Source: Branchiostoma floridae
Taxonomy: Eukaryota > Chordata > Leptocardii > Amphioxiformes > Branchiostomatidae
Assembly (NCBI RefSeq): GCF_000003815.2
Contig: NC_049991.1
Coordinates: forward strand, 4,589,857-4,653,856
Reading direction: 5' to 3'
DNA: 64,000 nucleotides
The position numbers and the translations under genes were made by a program. Below, one piece after another: positions 11,001-23,400 of this stretch (its first letter is position 1; each line of letters starts with the position of its first letter). The notes under the pieces are model-generated. The model saw nothing but the letters and a program-made list of their open reading frames with translations, ran no database searches and was not told the origin of the DNA.

Positions 11001-14000
11001 GCTAATTATATCTGGCATTTATTTTCCAGAGAAGTAGCAGAAGTCATGGAAGAGGGGAGTGACAACGACAAATGTCTCGATGAAATAAAAAGAATAGAAG
11101 AAACGCACGTGAGTTACACCTCATCTGAAACACAAATTTTTGTCTGCAGTCAGAAATTAATCCTAACAGTCAACAGCATTGGATAGGATTAGTTAAGAAC
11201 AATTTTCTGATCTTAATTACTTCTGTAAAATGGGAGGTATTGTTCTTGGTTTGCTACATGCATGGGGACACTGACTGGAAGTAAGGTCAAAGGTCCCAAA
11301 ATTGGAAATCAGGGTTTATCTCCTGTCCTGTGTTGCTATTCAGTCTTGCTATATATGTCTATTGCCTTATTGGAGTAGGTGGAAATGGAATATATTTATA
11401 CCATTAATCAGCGAGAAATTAGCAGTAACAAAAAAATCACACAGTCACACAGAAATCAAGTATGATATATGACATCAATGATTTCTTCTTTTATGCTTAT
11501 TGTTGTCTTTACCCTGCAGGATCATTACATGGCTGAACTGAACACATTATTCTCACAGGTAGATGAGAGACGAAGGGTAAGGTACACTATTAAATAATAG
11601 TATATACATTTTGTAAATGATCACATAATCTGTAGTTTGTAGTTTCTGAACCATAAACTATACAGTGAATTTATCTTTGTGCAGTATGATTGCACCTTCA
11701 TAAACACAATTTCCCTTCTATTTCTTATATTTGTACTTTTTGTAATGCGATAGACGTAATGTTGTCAATTTCTAACTTACAAACGGAAAACTAAATGGTT
11801 CCCCTTGGTCCCTCAGTATTGGATAGTTTCTAATCATGTTATGGTATTGAGGTGATTTGTCAATTTTCTAACCAATGAGAGAGCTACTTCATTCATATAA
11901 CAGGTGGTCCCACAGAAATTATGTTTAAAATTACCGTTTATGGCACTGGGTGATAATGCCTTTGGATTGGTCAGTTCCTAACCAATCAGGGAGATTTTAG
12001 CTCTCCCTGACAATGATGTAACCAAATATGGCATACACATGAATTCACATGGGAAAAGGGACGAAACAAACATTTTTTTGATTTTCCGTTGTTTTTTTCT
12101 CCCAATGTGTGTTTAGAAGCGGGAAGTTCCTGATTATCTGTGTGGTAAAATTAGCTACGAACTGATGAGGGATCCGTGTATAACTCCCAGCGGTATCACG
12201 TATGATCGAAAAGACTTAGAGGAGCACCTTCAGGTATGTCCTAATGCTCGTTGGGAGGTGTTCCGTCGGATCCTGTGCAGAAGTCACTCCGTCGTTTTCC
12301 CTTCTTAAAAAAAAAGTAGCAAGTACAAGTAAAAGAAGAACAAAAGAAATGTTATATAAATGGACCTCTTTCTACTGATGGAAATTTTCTTTTCTTTTTT
12401 TTAACTTGTGTTGTTAAAGTCATGCCTTTTACTAAGTTTTAGAAACTGAAATTGACCCTAAAAACTTGATAACTAATAGTTGAGTTAAAGTGTGTAACAA
12501 CGTTTAGGCTGTAGATACAGTGGGTTGTTATCCACTGTGTCTAGGGTATGGTATTGGAAAGCAGAACCCAACCCTCTCCTCCCATTGCCTTTTACATCCC
12601 CAACCAAAGTCAGATACTATCCATGTTTATAACTTGGTGAAGAATGTTGTGTAAAGTGCTTTCACAAAGGACTGATATCGACCTCTTGACCTCTAACCAC
12701 ACCCAAAGCCAATTGACTGTGCAGTTTTTAAAATTCATACATGTACATGAAGCCTACCATTTAAAAAAAAAATCATACATGGACAATTGTAGCCTACCAT
12801 TTAAAAAAAGCAAGAGTTCGGAGAATGCATATCTCCTAGTTAGTGGGAAAAACGACTGACTGACTTCTGCACAATCCCTGTGGACGCTCGGCGGTAACCA
12901 CGTCTTTTTATGTTTTGTGTACGTAGACGAGAGCCGTCCCCGACTTTCTATGTTGTCAGATTAGCTTTGAACTGATGAGAGACCCCGTAGTAACGCCCAG
13001 TGGTATCACGTACGATCGCAAAGACATCGAGGAACACCTACAGGTACATACTGGCTAAGTATACTGTGTGCAGAGAAACAATCGGAGATAAACGAGGGCT
13101 TCTACAGAACTTCCTGTTCTTTGTGTGAAAGCCTTTTGGTTTACAAATGAACCTTGAATAGTTTCATGAGGTTGGTAAGTCACTGAGTACTACAGGGATA
13201 AACAAGTCCATTAGCCCGATTGTCTTGGACAAGTAAAATTGCTGTTGGGGCAAGTAGAAGTGCTTCCCCACTTGCCCAACGGGCAAGTAAGAATTTCCAG
13301 ATGTGACCCGCTCAAATTACCACTGAGTGTGACAGTACATGGGGCTGAATGCCTGCCTATATTGACCATGTAATTTTTAAGCCAGTAGAAGCATCGATTT
13401 TGGATGATAGGGCCACATCAAAACTCAAAAACTGAAAAAAACTGAAAGTGAAAATACATAGAAAAATGTAATTTAAATTTCAGGCAAGTGAAAATTTGGT
13501 TCGGGCAAGTAAATTTTTTATGTACTTGCCCGATAGGACAAGTGAGTTTTTGAAAACTTGTCTAACCCTGTACTAACAAGTTTCTTTGTACACAACCAAG
13601 ATTTTTTTCGGTGGACATTTTAGCGACTGTCTGTCACCTTCGTCAGGGCAATTCTGACTGGTTCACATTGCACTGCAGCAATAGGTGTTGCTGCTTACCG
13701 ATGTGGTCTATGTATAAATACGTTATGTCCAGGACTGCACTGCAGCATAGATGTTGCTGCTTGCAGATGTGGTCTTTGTATATTGTGTAAATACTTTACG
13801 TCTGGGACCGCATTTGTAAGCAGCGCCACCTATGCTGCAGTACAATGTGTGAACCAGTCAGAATTGCCCTGAAGAAGGTGACAGGCAGTCACCAAATCAT
13901 TGGTTGAAGTAAAACACTAGGTTGAGTCTTGTTAGTCATTCTCAAATAAAGAATACATGTCAGGCTTTTAGCGTCATGTAGGAACTACAGACAGAGTAGA

Positions 14001-14427
14001 AAAATTGTGTGTGTGGGGGGGGGGGGGAGGGGGTCATTTCAACTTGCCCTTTTCCTCTCTCCCTGTCAAAAGAGTTCTCCGTAGGCTTTATGGATAAAAC
14101 AATTATCTTGTAGCTTTGAGTGTGAATCAACATAAATGCTGAATCCAGTTTCTTGGAAGGAAAATTATAGGTAAAAGTGGCAGTGTGTATGTTTGAGAGG
14201 GGGGTGCATTGAAGTTGTATGGGGCAGTACGATCCGTTATGTTTTGTTAATCGTAAGGTTTTATCACTACTCTCTACACTCATGTTTCCATTTTGTTGCA
14301 GCGGGTCGGCCATTTTGACCCCGTAACTAGGCAACAGCTGACCAAGGATCAACTGATCCCCAACCTAGCCATGAAGGAGGTCATCGACCATTTTGTCAAG
14401 GATAACCAGTGGGTGGACGACTACTAA
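8059..14427 (+). CDS. STUB1: STUB1/CHIP, co-chaperone E3 ubiquitin ligase (first exon missing)
   Basis: Exons: 8059-8257, 10189-10354, 11030-11108, 11520-11576, 12117-12233 or 12927-13043, 14302-14427 (TAA). With one U-box exon the visible protein is 247 aa, against 303 in human; the N-terminal 55-60 residues are not found. CHIP binds the C-terminal EEVD of Hsp70/Hsp90 through its TPR domain and ubiquitinates clients through its U-box. TNRALCYLK and VKGHFFLGQ carry the Asn and Lys equivalent to the human carboxylate clamp N65 and K95. The helical linker follows ([14 protein letters not shown], then [15 protein letters not shown]). The U-box has [17 protein letters not shown] and [10 protein letters not shown], and the protein ends WVDDY. 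All phases join. A poly(A) signal is at 14506. The gene is convergent with JMJD8. Confidence 0.95.
8696..10188 (+). repeat. Tandem array of eleven partial copies of the third visible STUB1 exon junction
   Basis: Acceptor-plus-exon copies start at 8696, 8826, 8964, 9099, 9234, 9369, 9500, 9631, 9770, 9905 and 10044; the real exon starts at 10189. Spacing is 130-145 bp. Each unit has an acceptor (mostly ttccccag), 40-50 nt coding for a variant of [14 protein letters not shown], then tggaaagggaaatattctac, a TAG, and a shared AT-rich intron segment. Most copies read through to EREIFYIC and stop; those at 8696, 9500, 9631 and 9770 have an earlier stop. The remaining part of the exon was not copied. 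Confidence 0.92.
12117..12233 (+). CDS. STUB1: STUB1 U-box exon, variant A
   Basis: 117 bp, phase 0 on both sides, gtttag acceptor and gtatgt donor. It encodes 39 residues beginning [19 protein letters not shown] and ending [10 protein letters not shown]. It is nearly identical to the vertebrate segment ([19 protein letters not shown] in human). The E2-contact Ile is kept; the following Phe is Tyr here. Confidence 0.93.
12927..13043 (+). CDS. STUB1: STUB1 U-box exon, variant B (duplicated alternative exon)
   Basis: Also 117 bp and phase 0, acgtag acceptor and gtacat donor. It encodes [19 protein letters not shown] and ends [10 protein letters not shown]. Compared with variant A it changes the first residues, CGK to CCQ, Tyr to Phe in the E2-facing helix start, and CIT to VVT. 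The frame is intact and most differences are conservative, so it looks selected rather than decayed. Including both would double half a U-box, so mutually exclusive use is the natural reading. Confidence 0.9.
13193..13570. mobile_element. MITE with CAGGG ends, 5-bp target duplication, inside STUB1
   Basis: Starts CAGGGATAAACAAGT and ends ACTTGTCTAACCCTG. Flanked by TACTA at 13188-13192 and 13571-13575. Subterminal copies of the GGCAAGT / ACTTGCCC motif lie on both sides. It is in the last STUB1 intron. A related fragment is at 50289-50452. Confidence 0.8.
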
Positions 14428-14505
14428 CTTCAACAGCTACAGCAATCTACAGGAGGGTAGATAGCTACTAATTTCAACAGCACAAATCTAGCAGCTTCCA
14501 GAACC

Positions 14506-14511
14506 AATAAA
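14506..14511 (+). terminator. STUB1 polyadenylation signal
   Basis: AATAAA 79 nt after the STUB1 stop codon. Confidence 0.6.
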
Positions 14512-17402
14512 AAAACTAATAGTAATTGTTATGACATAATTAGGCAACAACACTTTGCATTGCCTAATTAAGAAAACAGAATTCTGATTAAATTTAACGT
14601 AAAAGAAAGTTGTATCATCATGATTGTACTGCACATTTTGTTTACAACTGTTCCCACCGAATTGTCTTGAGTCTACAATTGGGTAGGTTTAGTAAGTTTC
14701 GGCCTNNNNNNNNNNNNNNNNNNNNNNNNNNNNNNNNNNNNNNNNNNNNNNNNNNNNNNNNNNNNNNNNNNNNNNNNNNNNNNNNNNNNNNNNNNNNNNN
14801 NNNNNNNNNNNNNNNNNNNNNNNNNNNNNNNNNNNNNNNNNNNNNNNNNNNNNNNNNNNNNNNNNNNNNNNNNNNNNNNNNNNNNNNNNNNNNNNNNNNN
14901 NNNNNNNNNNNNNNNNNNNNNNNNNNNNNNNNNNNNNNNNNNNNNNNNNNNNNNNNNNNNNNNNNNNNNNNNNNNNNNNNNNNNNNNNNNNNNNNNNNNN
15001 NNNNNNNNNNNNNNNNNNNNNNNNNNNNNNNNNNNNNNNNNNNNNNNNNNNNNNNNNNNNNNNNNNNNNNNNNNNNNNNNNNNNNNNNNNNNNNNNNNNN
15101 NNNNNNNNNNNNNNNNNNNNNNNNNNNNNNNNNNNNNNNNNNNNNNNNNNNNNNNNNNNNNNNNNNNNNNNNNNNNNTATTAATAATAATCATGGGCACC
15201 AGAAATGGGGAGAACTTGTTTGAAAACAATTGTTCAATATGAATGTTTCACTCCGTCCTTTTTAATATGTACATGTACTTTGGCAGTGGTTGACCCCCCC
15301 CCCCCCCAATAGGCTATTGTCAGCAGATTTTTGGTATAGTCGATCGGATAATTTGAAACATGATATTTTATTCACAGGCCTTTAGTATTGCATAGACTAG
15401 CAAATACCGAGAACAGGCCTTCTTATGTTGAAGTTGAGATACATGTACTATAGACCGGTCCTTTGTTGATATTGTATACAATGTACTGTATATACAACAA
15501 CTGTTACTTTACACATATTTCTGCACTACAGTAATAGGGTAGACAGTCAAATTAGATTACTTCCTTAGTTTTAAATTAATGCTTTTCCTCATTTTTGTTT
15601 GTAATGTGATTTCAAAGAAATTGAGATAAACATAGTATTGGCTAATTTTTTTATGTTCTTGTTACTGGGATGTATTACTGGGATTTTTTTAAACGGAAAA
15701 TACAAACCTAACTTAATCTATATTAATATTGTTTCATATTACTGGTACCTCATAGAAGTTATTAAAAAAGCCCCGCCTTACAACATAGTCTACATATATG
15801 CCATTGAGACTTTTTATGTAGCTTATTTGGTACTTTAATGGGGTCAGTTTAATTTCATTGTTTACAGTTTTCAAATTTTAAAGTTTAACTTTAATTTCCA
15901 GCACAAAAACTGTCGTATTCCAGTAGTCTTTGTTAAGGAATGAGCAATCCACTGCACCTGTGATGCAGATAGATCACATGACTTGGTGAACAGTGGATCA
16001 TAAGTGAAATCATCAAAAATTTGGGTAACATAAATTGTGTTGGAAATTACAGTTCAATTTTGATGTAAAATAACTTCTACCAAGTTAACACAGATGAACT
16101 TTCAAGTTTAAAAACTGTTGTGTATACTAGTTGTGTTTTCATGACAGAATATCAGTTGTACATCTTCAGATTCACCTGAGTTGTAAACCCGGAATGCAGC
16201 CTTTTCCTTTGGCGACTCAAGACTAGAGATACATTAATGTAACAAGACTAGATTCCAGGCTAACCAACTTGTATTGTAAGTTACACATTATATAGAATAC
16301 AACACAGTGGGCTGGTTTGACCAAGGCTCATACCTACAGTTGTATATTAACCCACCCTAAAAAAGGCCTGTGATAACATTAGAACCCAATGTGTTATTAA
16401 TATTATCACCTCCTCTTGAACACCCATATGGAACGATATCACTGCCAAGATATAATAAAAGCTTATGATTATAGTGCCTCTAATTTCACCAACTTAGGGC
16501 TAACTTATGTTGTAGATTAGAGCAATGCTGATTGTCCCATGTACAAAGTTAACGAAAAAGATATTCTAACGGACTTTGGTTAGGTTAAAATGTTGAAATG
16601 TTGTAAGTTACATTATGTACGAAGAATAGTTTGAACCTCTGTAAAATATATGTCTAAACCAACAAAATTGATTGCATTCCCCACTTGGAATGGAATAAAG
16701 TTAGATTTTCTTAAACATTCGGTGTGTGTGTGAGTGTTTATACAACTTGTGTGACATGTTTTTATTAGCATTTTGTGTAGAGCAGTTGGCCCAAAATAGT
16801 CTCTGTGCAAATCCCTGACCTTTGCTAAAGTTGTGCCCTTAGGAAACGAAAGGTAAGGTTACTTGATATAAATTTCCTTACTTCATTCGGGTGATAATGA
16901 GTACCTAGCTTTCCACCAGGGACATCCCTCAGATAGGATATTAGATGAAGCTCTAGTGATTTTAGAAGGATTAGATATGGGTGTTTCCAAAGAAGAAGAT
17001 CTTGACTGTGGGCTTATTTCCAGTCTGCCATGTGCTAACTGATTAACCCCCCCCCCCCCGGGACCTACTGTTGGCAAGCTTAAGCATGCTGTTGTTGAGA
17101 AACAGGAGGGTCTAACTCGGTAGGTCAACATGTTACAGCGAACCTAGAGCGGAATGTTTTGTAGGCTAATCCTTAACGTTGCAAACGTGAAATAATGACA
17201 CAAAAGTGTCCAAAAATGGTAGTAAATCTGAGTTTTCTTAGTTCAAGAATATTTTGAATTTGAGCAAAAAAAACTCCGCAGCATAGACACATGCACACAT
17301 CCAACCAGAGCTAAGAAACTATTATACCGTCCTCCATTTTTCATGAAGGTAATATCAAGAACAAGTCGAAGAAAGTAAATCAATGGCTGTGCAGAACACA
17401 TT
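14512..17402. other. Intergenic between convergent STUB1 and JMJD8, with a 472-N gap
   Basis: Ns fill 14706-15177. The rest is AT-rich, with poly-C runs at 15293-15307 and 17047-17058. At 16876-17046 the plus strand has about 55 open codons ending in TGA (containing SDRILDEALVILEGLDMGV), unrecognised and without a clear acceptor. Confidence 0.5.
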
Positions 17403-17408
17403 TTTATT
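17403..17408 (-). terminator. JMJD8 polyadenylation signal
   Basis: AATAAA on the minus strand, 25 nt after the JMJD8 stop. Confidence 0.6.
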
Positions 17409-17433
17409 GCTTTTTCTAAAGAACAGATGAGGG

Positions 17434-20400
17434 TTATGCCCATGGAGTCATAGCTAGGAATGTTGAGATGAACACAGAAGTGTCGATATTCAATGTGCCG
17501 TGCCACCAACGGTCTGGAAAGTAGATGATCTGAAAAACAAACAGAGAAGAGTAAAACCCATTGACAAAAAGAAACATTTTCTATCCCTGCTTCAATTCTA
17601 TAAGCATACACTGTTAACACTGTACACGAAATCAATTGATTTTTCAAAAGCACCTTGCTTTGGCAAAAACAATTATTGGAAAGTATTAAGGCTATGGTCT
17701 CTAAAAAAACTACTGTAACTGTCACTGTGACAGTAGATGTATTTTCAAGGTTCTGTTTTGGAAGCTTTATAGCAGAACCAACATGTTTCTCCTGGGAAAA
17801 GGGGGTTGGGAAAAGTACTTACCACCTGTTTCCTTCCTCAACTTGGGTGAAATTACGTACCTACAAATTGATTAGAAATATCCTGGACAGGATGTAAAGC
17901 CATTGTCCCAAGTTTGAAAACAGCGACATCTCAAGCACATAAAAACTCTAAACTAAAACTTATAAAAAAGTGTAGGAGTGAATCTCATTTTGAATGGATC
18001 AAACCTTGGTATAGTCTGGGTCTACACAGCTTGTTACCTACATGTAACTGTACAAAAACTCAGTCTTGTTTGCTACTGTAACCTAAAGGTGGTTTACTGG
18101 TAGCTACGTTGTACCAAACAAACTTCCTCATCATCAAGATAGAAAGAAGAGTGAAGCTAACCTCCCCAGGACCGATGGTGCATTCATAAGGCTTTTCAGA
18201 CTCCTCGAGCTGTGGGTACTTCTCCATTACCCACTGTAGGGTGGTACGATTAGGGTTAAAGGCTGGCTGTTGGTCTGGGGGATACAGGAACCATCTCTGG
18301 AGAGGAAAGAAGCATAAGATGAAATTATGAACAGTTGGAAAATGGTAGAATTGAATAGACTTTGAGAGATTATAATTCTCTGCTTTGACAGCATATCAAA
18401 GGGGGACATCATCACTTTTCTATGAATAGTTTGTTTCATACTTTAACATTGTCACACTGATATACCAAAAAGTAGTTACTCAAGCAACTGGATATGGTTT
18501 TGAACCATATCCAGTTGCTTGAGTAACTACTTTTTGGTATCTTATTACCTGGATGTCTAACCTACATGGACGTGTCACACTGATAGAACCCCATGTATTT
18601 TTGCCGGTGTATAGCACCGGCTTTGAATCGACAGAAGTGGTTTGTTCATTAACCGTTCGTTTGGATGGATGGATGCATGGATGGATGCATGGATCGGTCA
18701 ATTTAAGCAAACCCTACTATAACCCTTTTATACGTCTAATTGCGTAATTGAGTCAACGTGGCCGAAAGGTCTAAGGCACTGGATGCAGATAGCAATTCGC
18801 TTCTGCAGCCGTGGATCGTGGGTTCGAATCCCACGTGTTAACAACAATTTTTTTCTTTGTTAGACAAATCTCATGTAATGTTTTTTTTAATATATAGAAG
18901 ACAGGCAAATTTAGCAATTCGATGTTGAAAAACTCTTTTTTCATGTGATTTTGTTTAACATCCACTGCAGGCCTTTTCCAAAATACGCACTGGCCAGCTT
19001 TTTTCAGATTTCTGAAGCTTTCTTTTTTGCTTAAAAGCTGCCCCGTCAAACATTGGACGGGGCCGGCTCTGCCTTAGAAGCAGTTGCATACATGTAGCTG
19101 CTAAAAATCGCCAAAGCCCTAGAAATCACCAGGACTTTGGCCAAAAATGCCCATTTGAAGCTAGCCAAAGCAAGACAAGCTCAATGCTTAAACATACCCC
19201 ACCTTTCTACCATAGATGACCTCACCAAAACCTGGTCCATGGAAATGGAAGGGAACTCCTGTACCTGCACCTGAAGAAAATAATATACAACATTTATGAT
19301 TAACAACTGTTTTTTATGTGCTCACCAATTTCTTTGTGTGTGTTTTAAGAAAGGGAGTTTGATGAATCGAGGATTGATGAATGAAATTCATGGCAAAAAA
19401 ATGGCATCAAATTTCATGGGAGCTTCTTTGATAAATGACAAAAGTCTTACCCTATGACAGTCTTACAGTGAAAGTATACGAAAGAGCAAGAAGGAAGGAT
19501 CAGGCTGGAGAAACGAAAACAACTGTACACACAGATGGAAAAGAAAAGTAAGGTGATAGTGAACTGTACAAAGTGATCTCACGTAAGAGCTAATCTTCCT
19601 GATAATGAGAGAGAAGACCATGGATAGTTTTTACAGGTTACAAGAAATTCCACTCTTTTTCAACAAGCACAATATACAGTGGACCATGACTTAGTGTCCC
19701 GTCCTACCGACTGCAGCCCTTTCCAGTAGCATGCATGTTGGTTGAGCAAAGTTGAATAGCCTAAGGATTTAATAGTACTGAGGCTAGGGTTGTTAGCCCG
19801 GCCTGTCAATGCATGGTACCAATAAATACATCTTGGCTCTTAGAACTTTGTCAATAATAATTTTGAAAATGAATCCCACTTTATAATGGATTGTCCAACT
19901 TATGATAGAGAGAGACAAAAAATGTTACAGTCTATTAAATGCAAATCTGATACTATGTTACCACCTACCAAGACAGAAATGTTCAATATGTTACTATCAT
20001 GTCCTGCTGATATATCTGCCTATGTCGGTCAATTTATATATAACTCATTTAAAAAACGTGACGATATTATACTATCATGAACCAACACATAATTATAGCC
20101 TGATTGTAAATATTATATACCATGTGTAAAATAGATTAGTCTGTTAGATTTTTAGATACTAGTAACTCATGTAGTGTTCTGTTCTGTATGTATTGTATGT
20201 TCAAGTTGCCAAACACTGTATCCTCTAGAGTTGTCGTGCAATAAAGTTCTTCTTCTTCTTCTAAATAATGTTAGTATTACTCAAGCAAGAGCCCACTAAC
20301 ACTGGTGACATTTGAGTATGGAGAACCCACCTGCTAGACCGAAGCTGAGAGCACCTGTGTGTCCAGGTAAATAGTAGGGTGGCTGCACATAATGGTCTAG

Positions 20401-23400
20401 TAATGGTTCCCACTCTGTGTAGTTTTGGTCCCCAAACAGATAGAGAGTTTCTGGCAAGAAAATGGCAAAATGAACATCAGTGAAAATAAGCCTGGGGAGA
20501 TATTGAAGTTAAAAAATGTACTAGTCTTGTGTTTGACAGATTTCATCTACCGACAAGGAATTTGAATAAAATCTTGAAAAAGTACACATATATAGTCTAA
20601 GGAACTTATTATTGGTAACTTAAAAGTTTTTATAATATGGATGACAAAGAAATCATGACGTCCTCAGAGCAACACAAGACAGAAACAAGTGGACGATAAA
20701 AGAATTCAAAGTTGGGCAAAAAATATGTTGCTTTCATGATGATATGTAGTCAGGAAGATTAATTCAACAGATAAAAAACAAAACTGATCATAATGCACAT
20801 ATACATTTATACATTTATACTGTATAATCAAGTCAAACTGAGTGTAGCTGTAATTGACGGTACCATTGCCGAGTGTGTTGGCGTCCTGAGGTCGCAATAT
20901 CTCCTCCACATAATGCTGGAAACTAACTGGCACTGCAGAAACACATATAGATATTAAATGAATAACACATAAAGGAATGGTGTGGCCATAGTGTAGACTT
21001 CTGCAGGCAGACACAGAAATCTGCACAGAATTGCATGTCGGTGTCCGACCTTGTACAGGTGTATACGGCCCTGGTCAGGCCCGTACTTGAGTATGGCCAT
21101 GTTCTCTTAGTTGGTTGCACCAAACAACAAGAACAGTTAATCGAGAAAGTGCAGAGGAGAGCACTAAAGATCATCTCTCTGGGTGGCAGGAGAAGTGTTC
21201 CGGATTTGCCCACACTCAAGGAGAGACGTGAACTTGCTGCCATTAAGCTACTCAAGCAAATGATGAACCCGGATCACCCGCTACATGACATGGTCCCTCC
21301 GGTCAGGTCAGAGGTCACTGGGAGGTCACTTCGAAGCTCATGTAGTATCTCGGTCCCAAAAGCAAGGACCTCCAGACTGCGCAACTCATTCCTACACTAT
21401 ACAATCAGACTGTACAACAAATCAATGACTGGTGCCTAAGTGTTTTATTTGTCTATGTACTGTGTATGCCATGCGTACTGTACATGTTGTCTAGTCGTTG
21501 TAAGTATTTACTCTGAGTCACATTGTAAAGATCAACGGCATTCAGAGATGCTTCTGCTAAGAATTAATCTCTGTAAGGTTGATTTGATTTTAATGAATAA
21601 AGAATAAAGAGAATTCTGTTGTCATAATGCAGAATTCTGTAGCCAAATACAGAATTCTGTGGTCGTAATGCACAATTCTGTAGCCATAATGCAGAATGCA
21701 GTGGCCATAATGCAGAATTCTGTGGCCATCATGCAGAATTCTGTGGCCATAATGCAGAATTCTGTGGCCATCATGCAGAATTCTGTAGCCATCATGCAGA
21801 ATTCTGTGGCCATCATGCAGAATTCTGTGGCCACAATGCAGTATTCTGTGGCCATAATGCAGAATTCTGTGGCCATCATGCAGAATTCTGTGGCCATCAT
21901 GCAGAATTCAGAATGTGGCCACAATGTAGAATTCTGTGGCCATCATGCAGAATTCTGTGGCCATCATGCAGAATTCTGTGGCCATCATGCAGAATTCTGT
22001 GGCCATCATGCAGAATTCTGTGGCCATCATGCAGAATTCTGTGGCCATCATGCAGAATTCTGTGGCCATCATGCAGAATTCTGTGGCCATCATGCAGAAT
22101 TCTGTGGCCATAATGCAGTACTCTGTGGCCATAATGCAGAATTCTGTGGCCATAATGCAGAATTCTGTGGCCATCATGCAGAATTCTGTGGCCATCATGC
22201 AGAATACTGTGGCCATCATGCAGAATTCTGTGGCTATAATAAATGCAGAATTCTGTGGCCCTAATGCAGTACTCTGTGGCTATAATGCAGAATTCTGTGG
22301 CTATAAATAGTATAATGCAGAATTCTGCGATAAGTGCAGAATCAAGTCTTAACCTGAAGGCGCAAGTCTTAACCAGAACAATAAAATGCTACACTAATTG
22401 TCACCTTTTGTGTATGAATAAGTGTTTGCAGAGCTCAGAATGACTTCCTTGCTTCCATAGTTCTCCACTAAAGAAGACTTGGAACACAGTTTTCTGAAAT
22501 TCTGAGAAAAGAGAAATATCAATTAAGCACAATGCAATTTAAATCATCACAGGAATTAGAAAATGAATATTCAAACCTATTTCAAAGTATCTTATGTAAA
22601 ACTAATACTACTGCTCTTGTTTTAGCTTGACAATGTGTATGAATTGCATTACTAGTAGTGTATAAATTGCATTAGGCCAAGAAAAATGTTGTGTTTCTGT
22701 TTAACAGTTGTAAGAATATGTCATTCACTAGAATCTTACACTTAGTTAGTCTTATGCTTGTACAGTGTATACATTATTTGCATGATTACAATGTGTTAAA
22801 AGCTATCATCGCTGGTGAATTTCAGTCTCAAATTGTTGAATTTGTTGGATCACTTTGTCTTTTAAAATCTCTTTAAAAAAAAGAGTGAGACAGAGAAAAA
22901 TCTTACCGCCTTTTTTTCAGAACTGTAACCTGAAACACAACCTTTGTTTTTGTACTTGTAGGCCTTACTAAGTACTATATAGGTACTTACAGAGTTGTCT
23001 GTTACACTCCTGAATATGACTGGTGCTTTCTCTGCATATCTGAAAGTTCGAAATACATACACAACATTTATGATTAACACGTATATGTACATATGAAGGT
23101 AACAGATTTACATTTACATACATCTTCTACCACAGATATTGGTCATTCTCTCAGTGATTTTGCAACATCAAATAATGATTAACTAATTGTATATTCTAAT
23201 GGCTCTCCTCCTAGGAATGCAACACTAGAAAGAGATCGAATAACATTAACAATGTTGAAAAAACCTTACATCTGCTTGGAAGTTTGATAAAGGGTTAATG
23301 CCTAATGCCCGCTCCTTTGCTATAAGAGGAAATAAAACCAATGAGTGAGCGAAGCAACTGAGCAAGTGACTAACCAAATACAAAATAAAGTCTTCTCATT

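Noticed and set aside
16876-17046. Plus-strand frame with SDRILDEALVILEGLDMGV
   Set aside because: About 55 codons, no clear acceptor, no recognised family, and it lies between convergent 3' ends. Could be a decayed transposon piece.
21609-22330. Long frames encoding MQNSVAI or HHAEFCG repeats
   Set aside because: They arise from a 21-bp minisatellite whose period is a multiple of three; the region is intronic to JMJD8.
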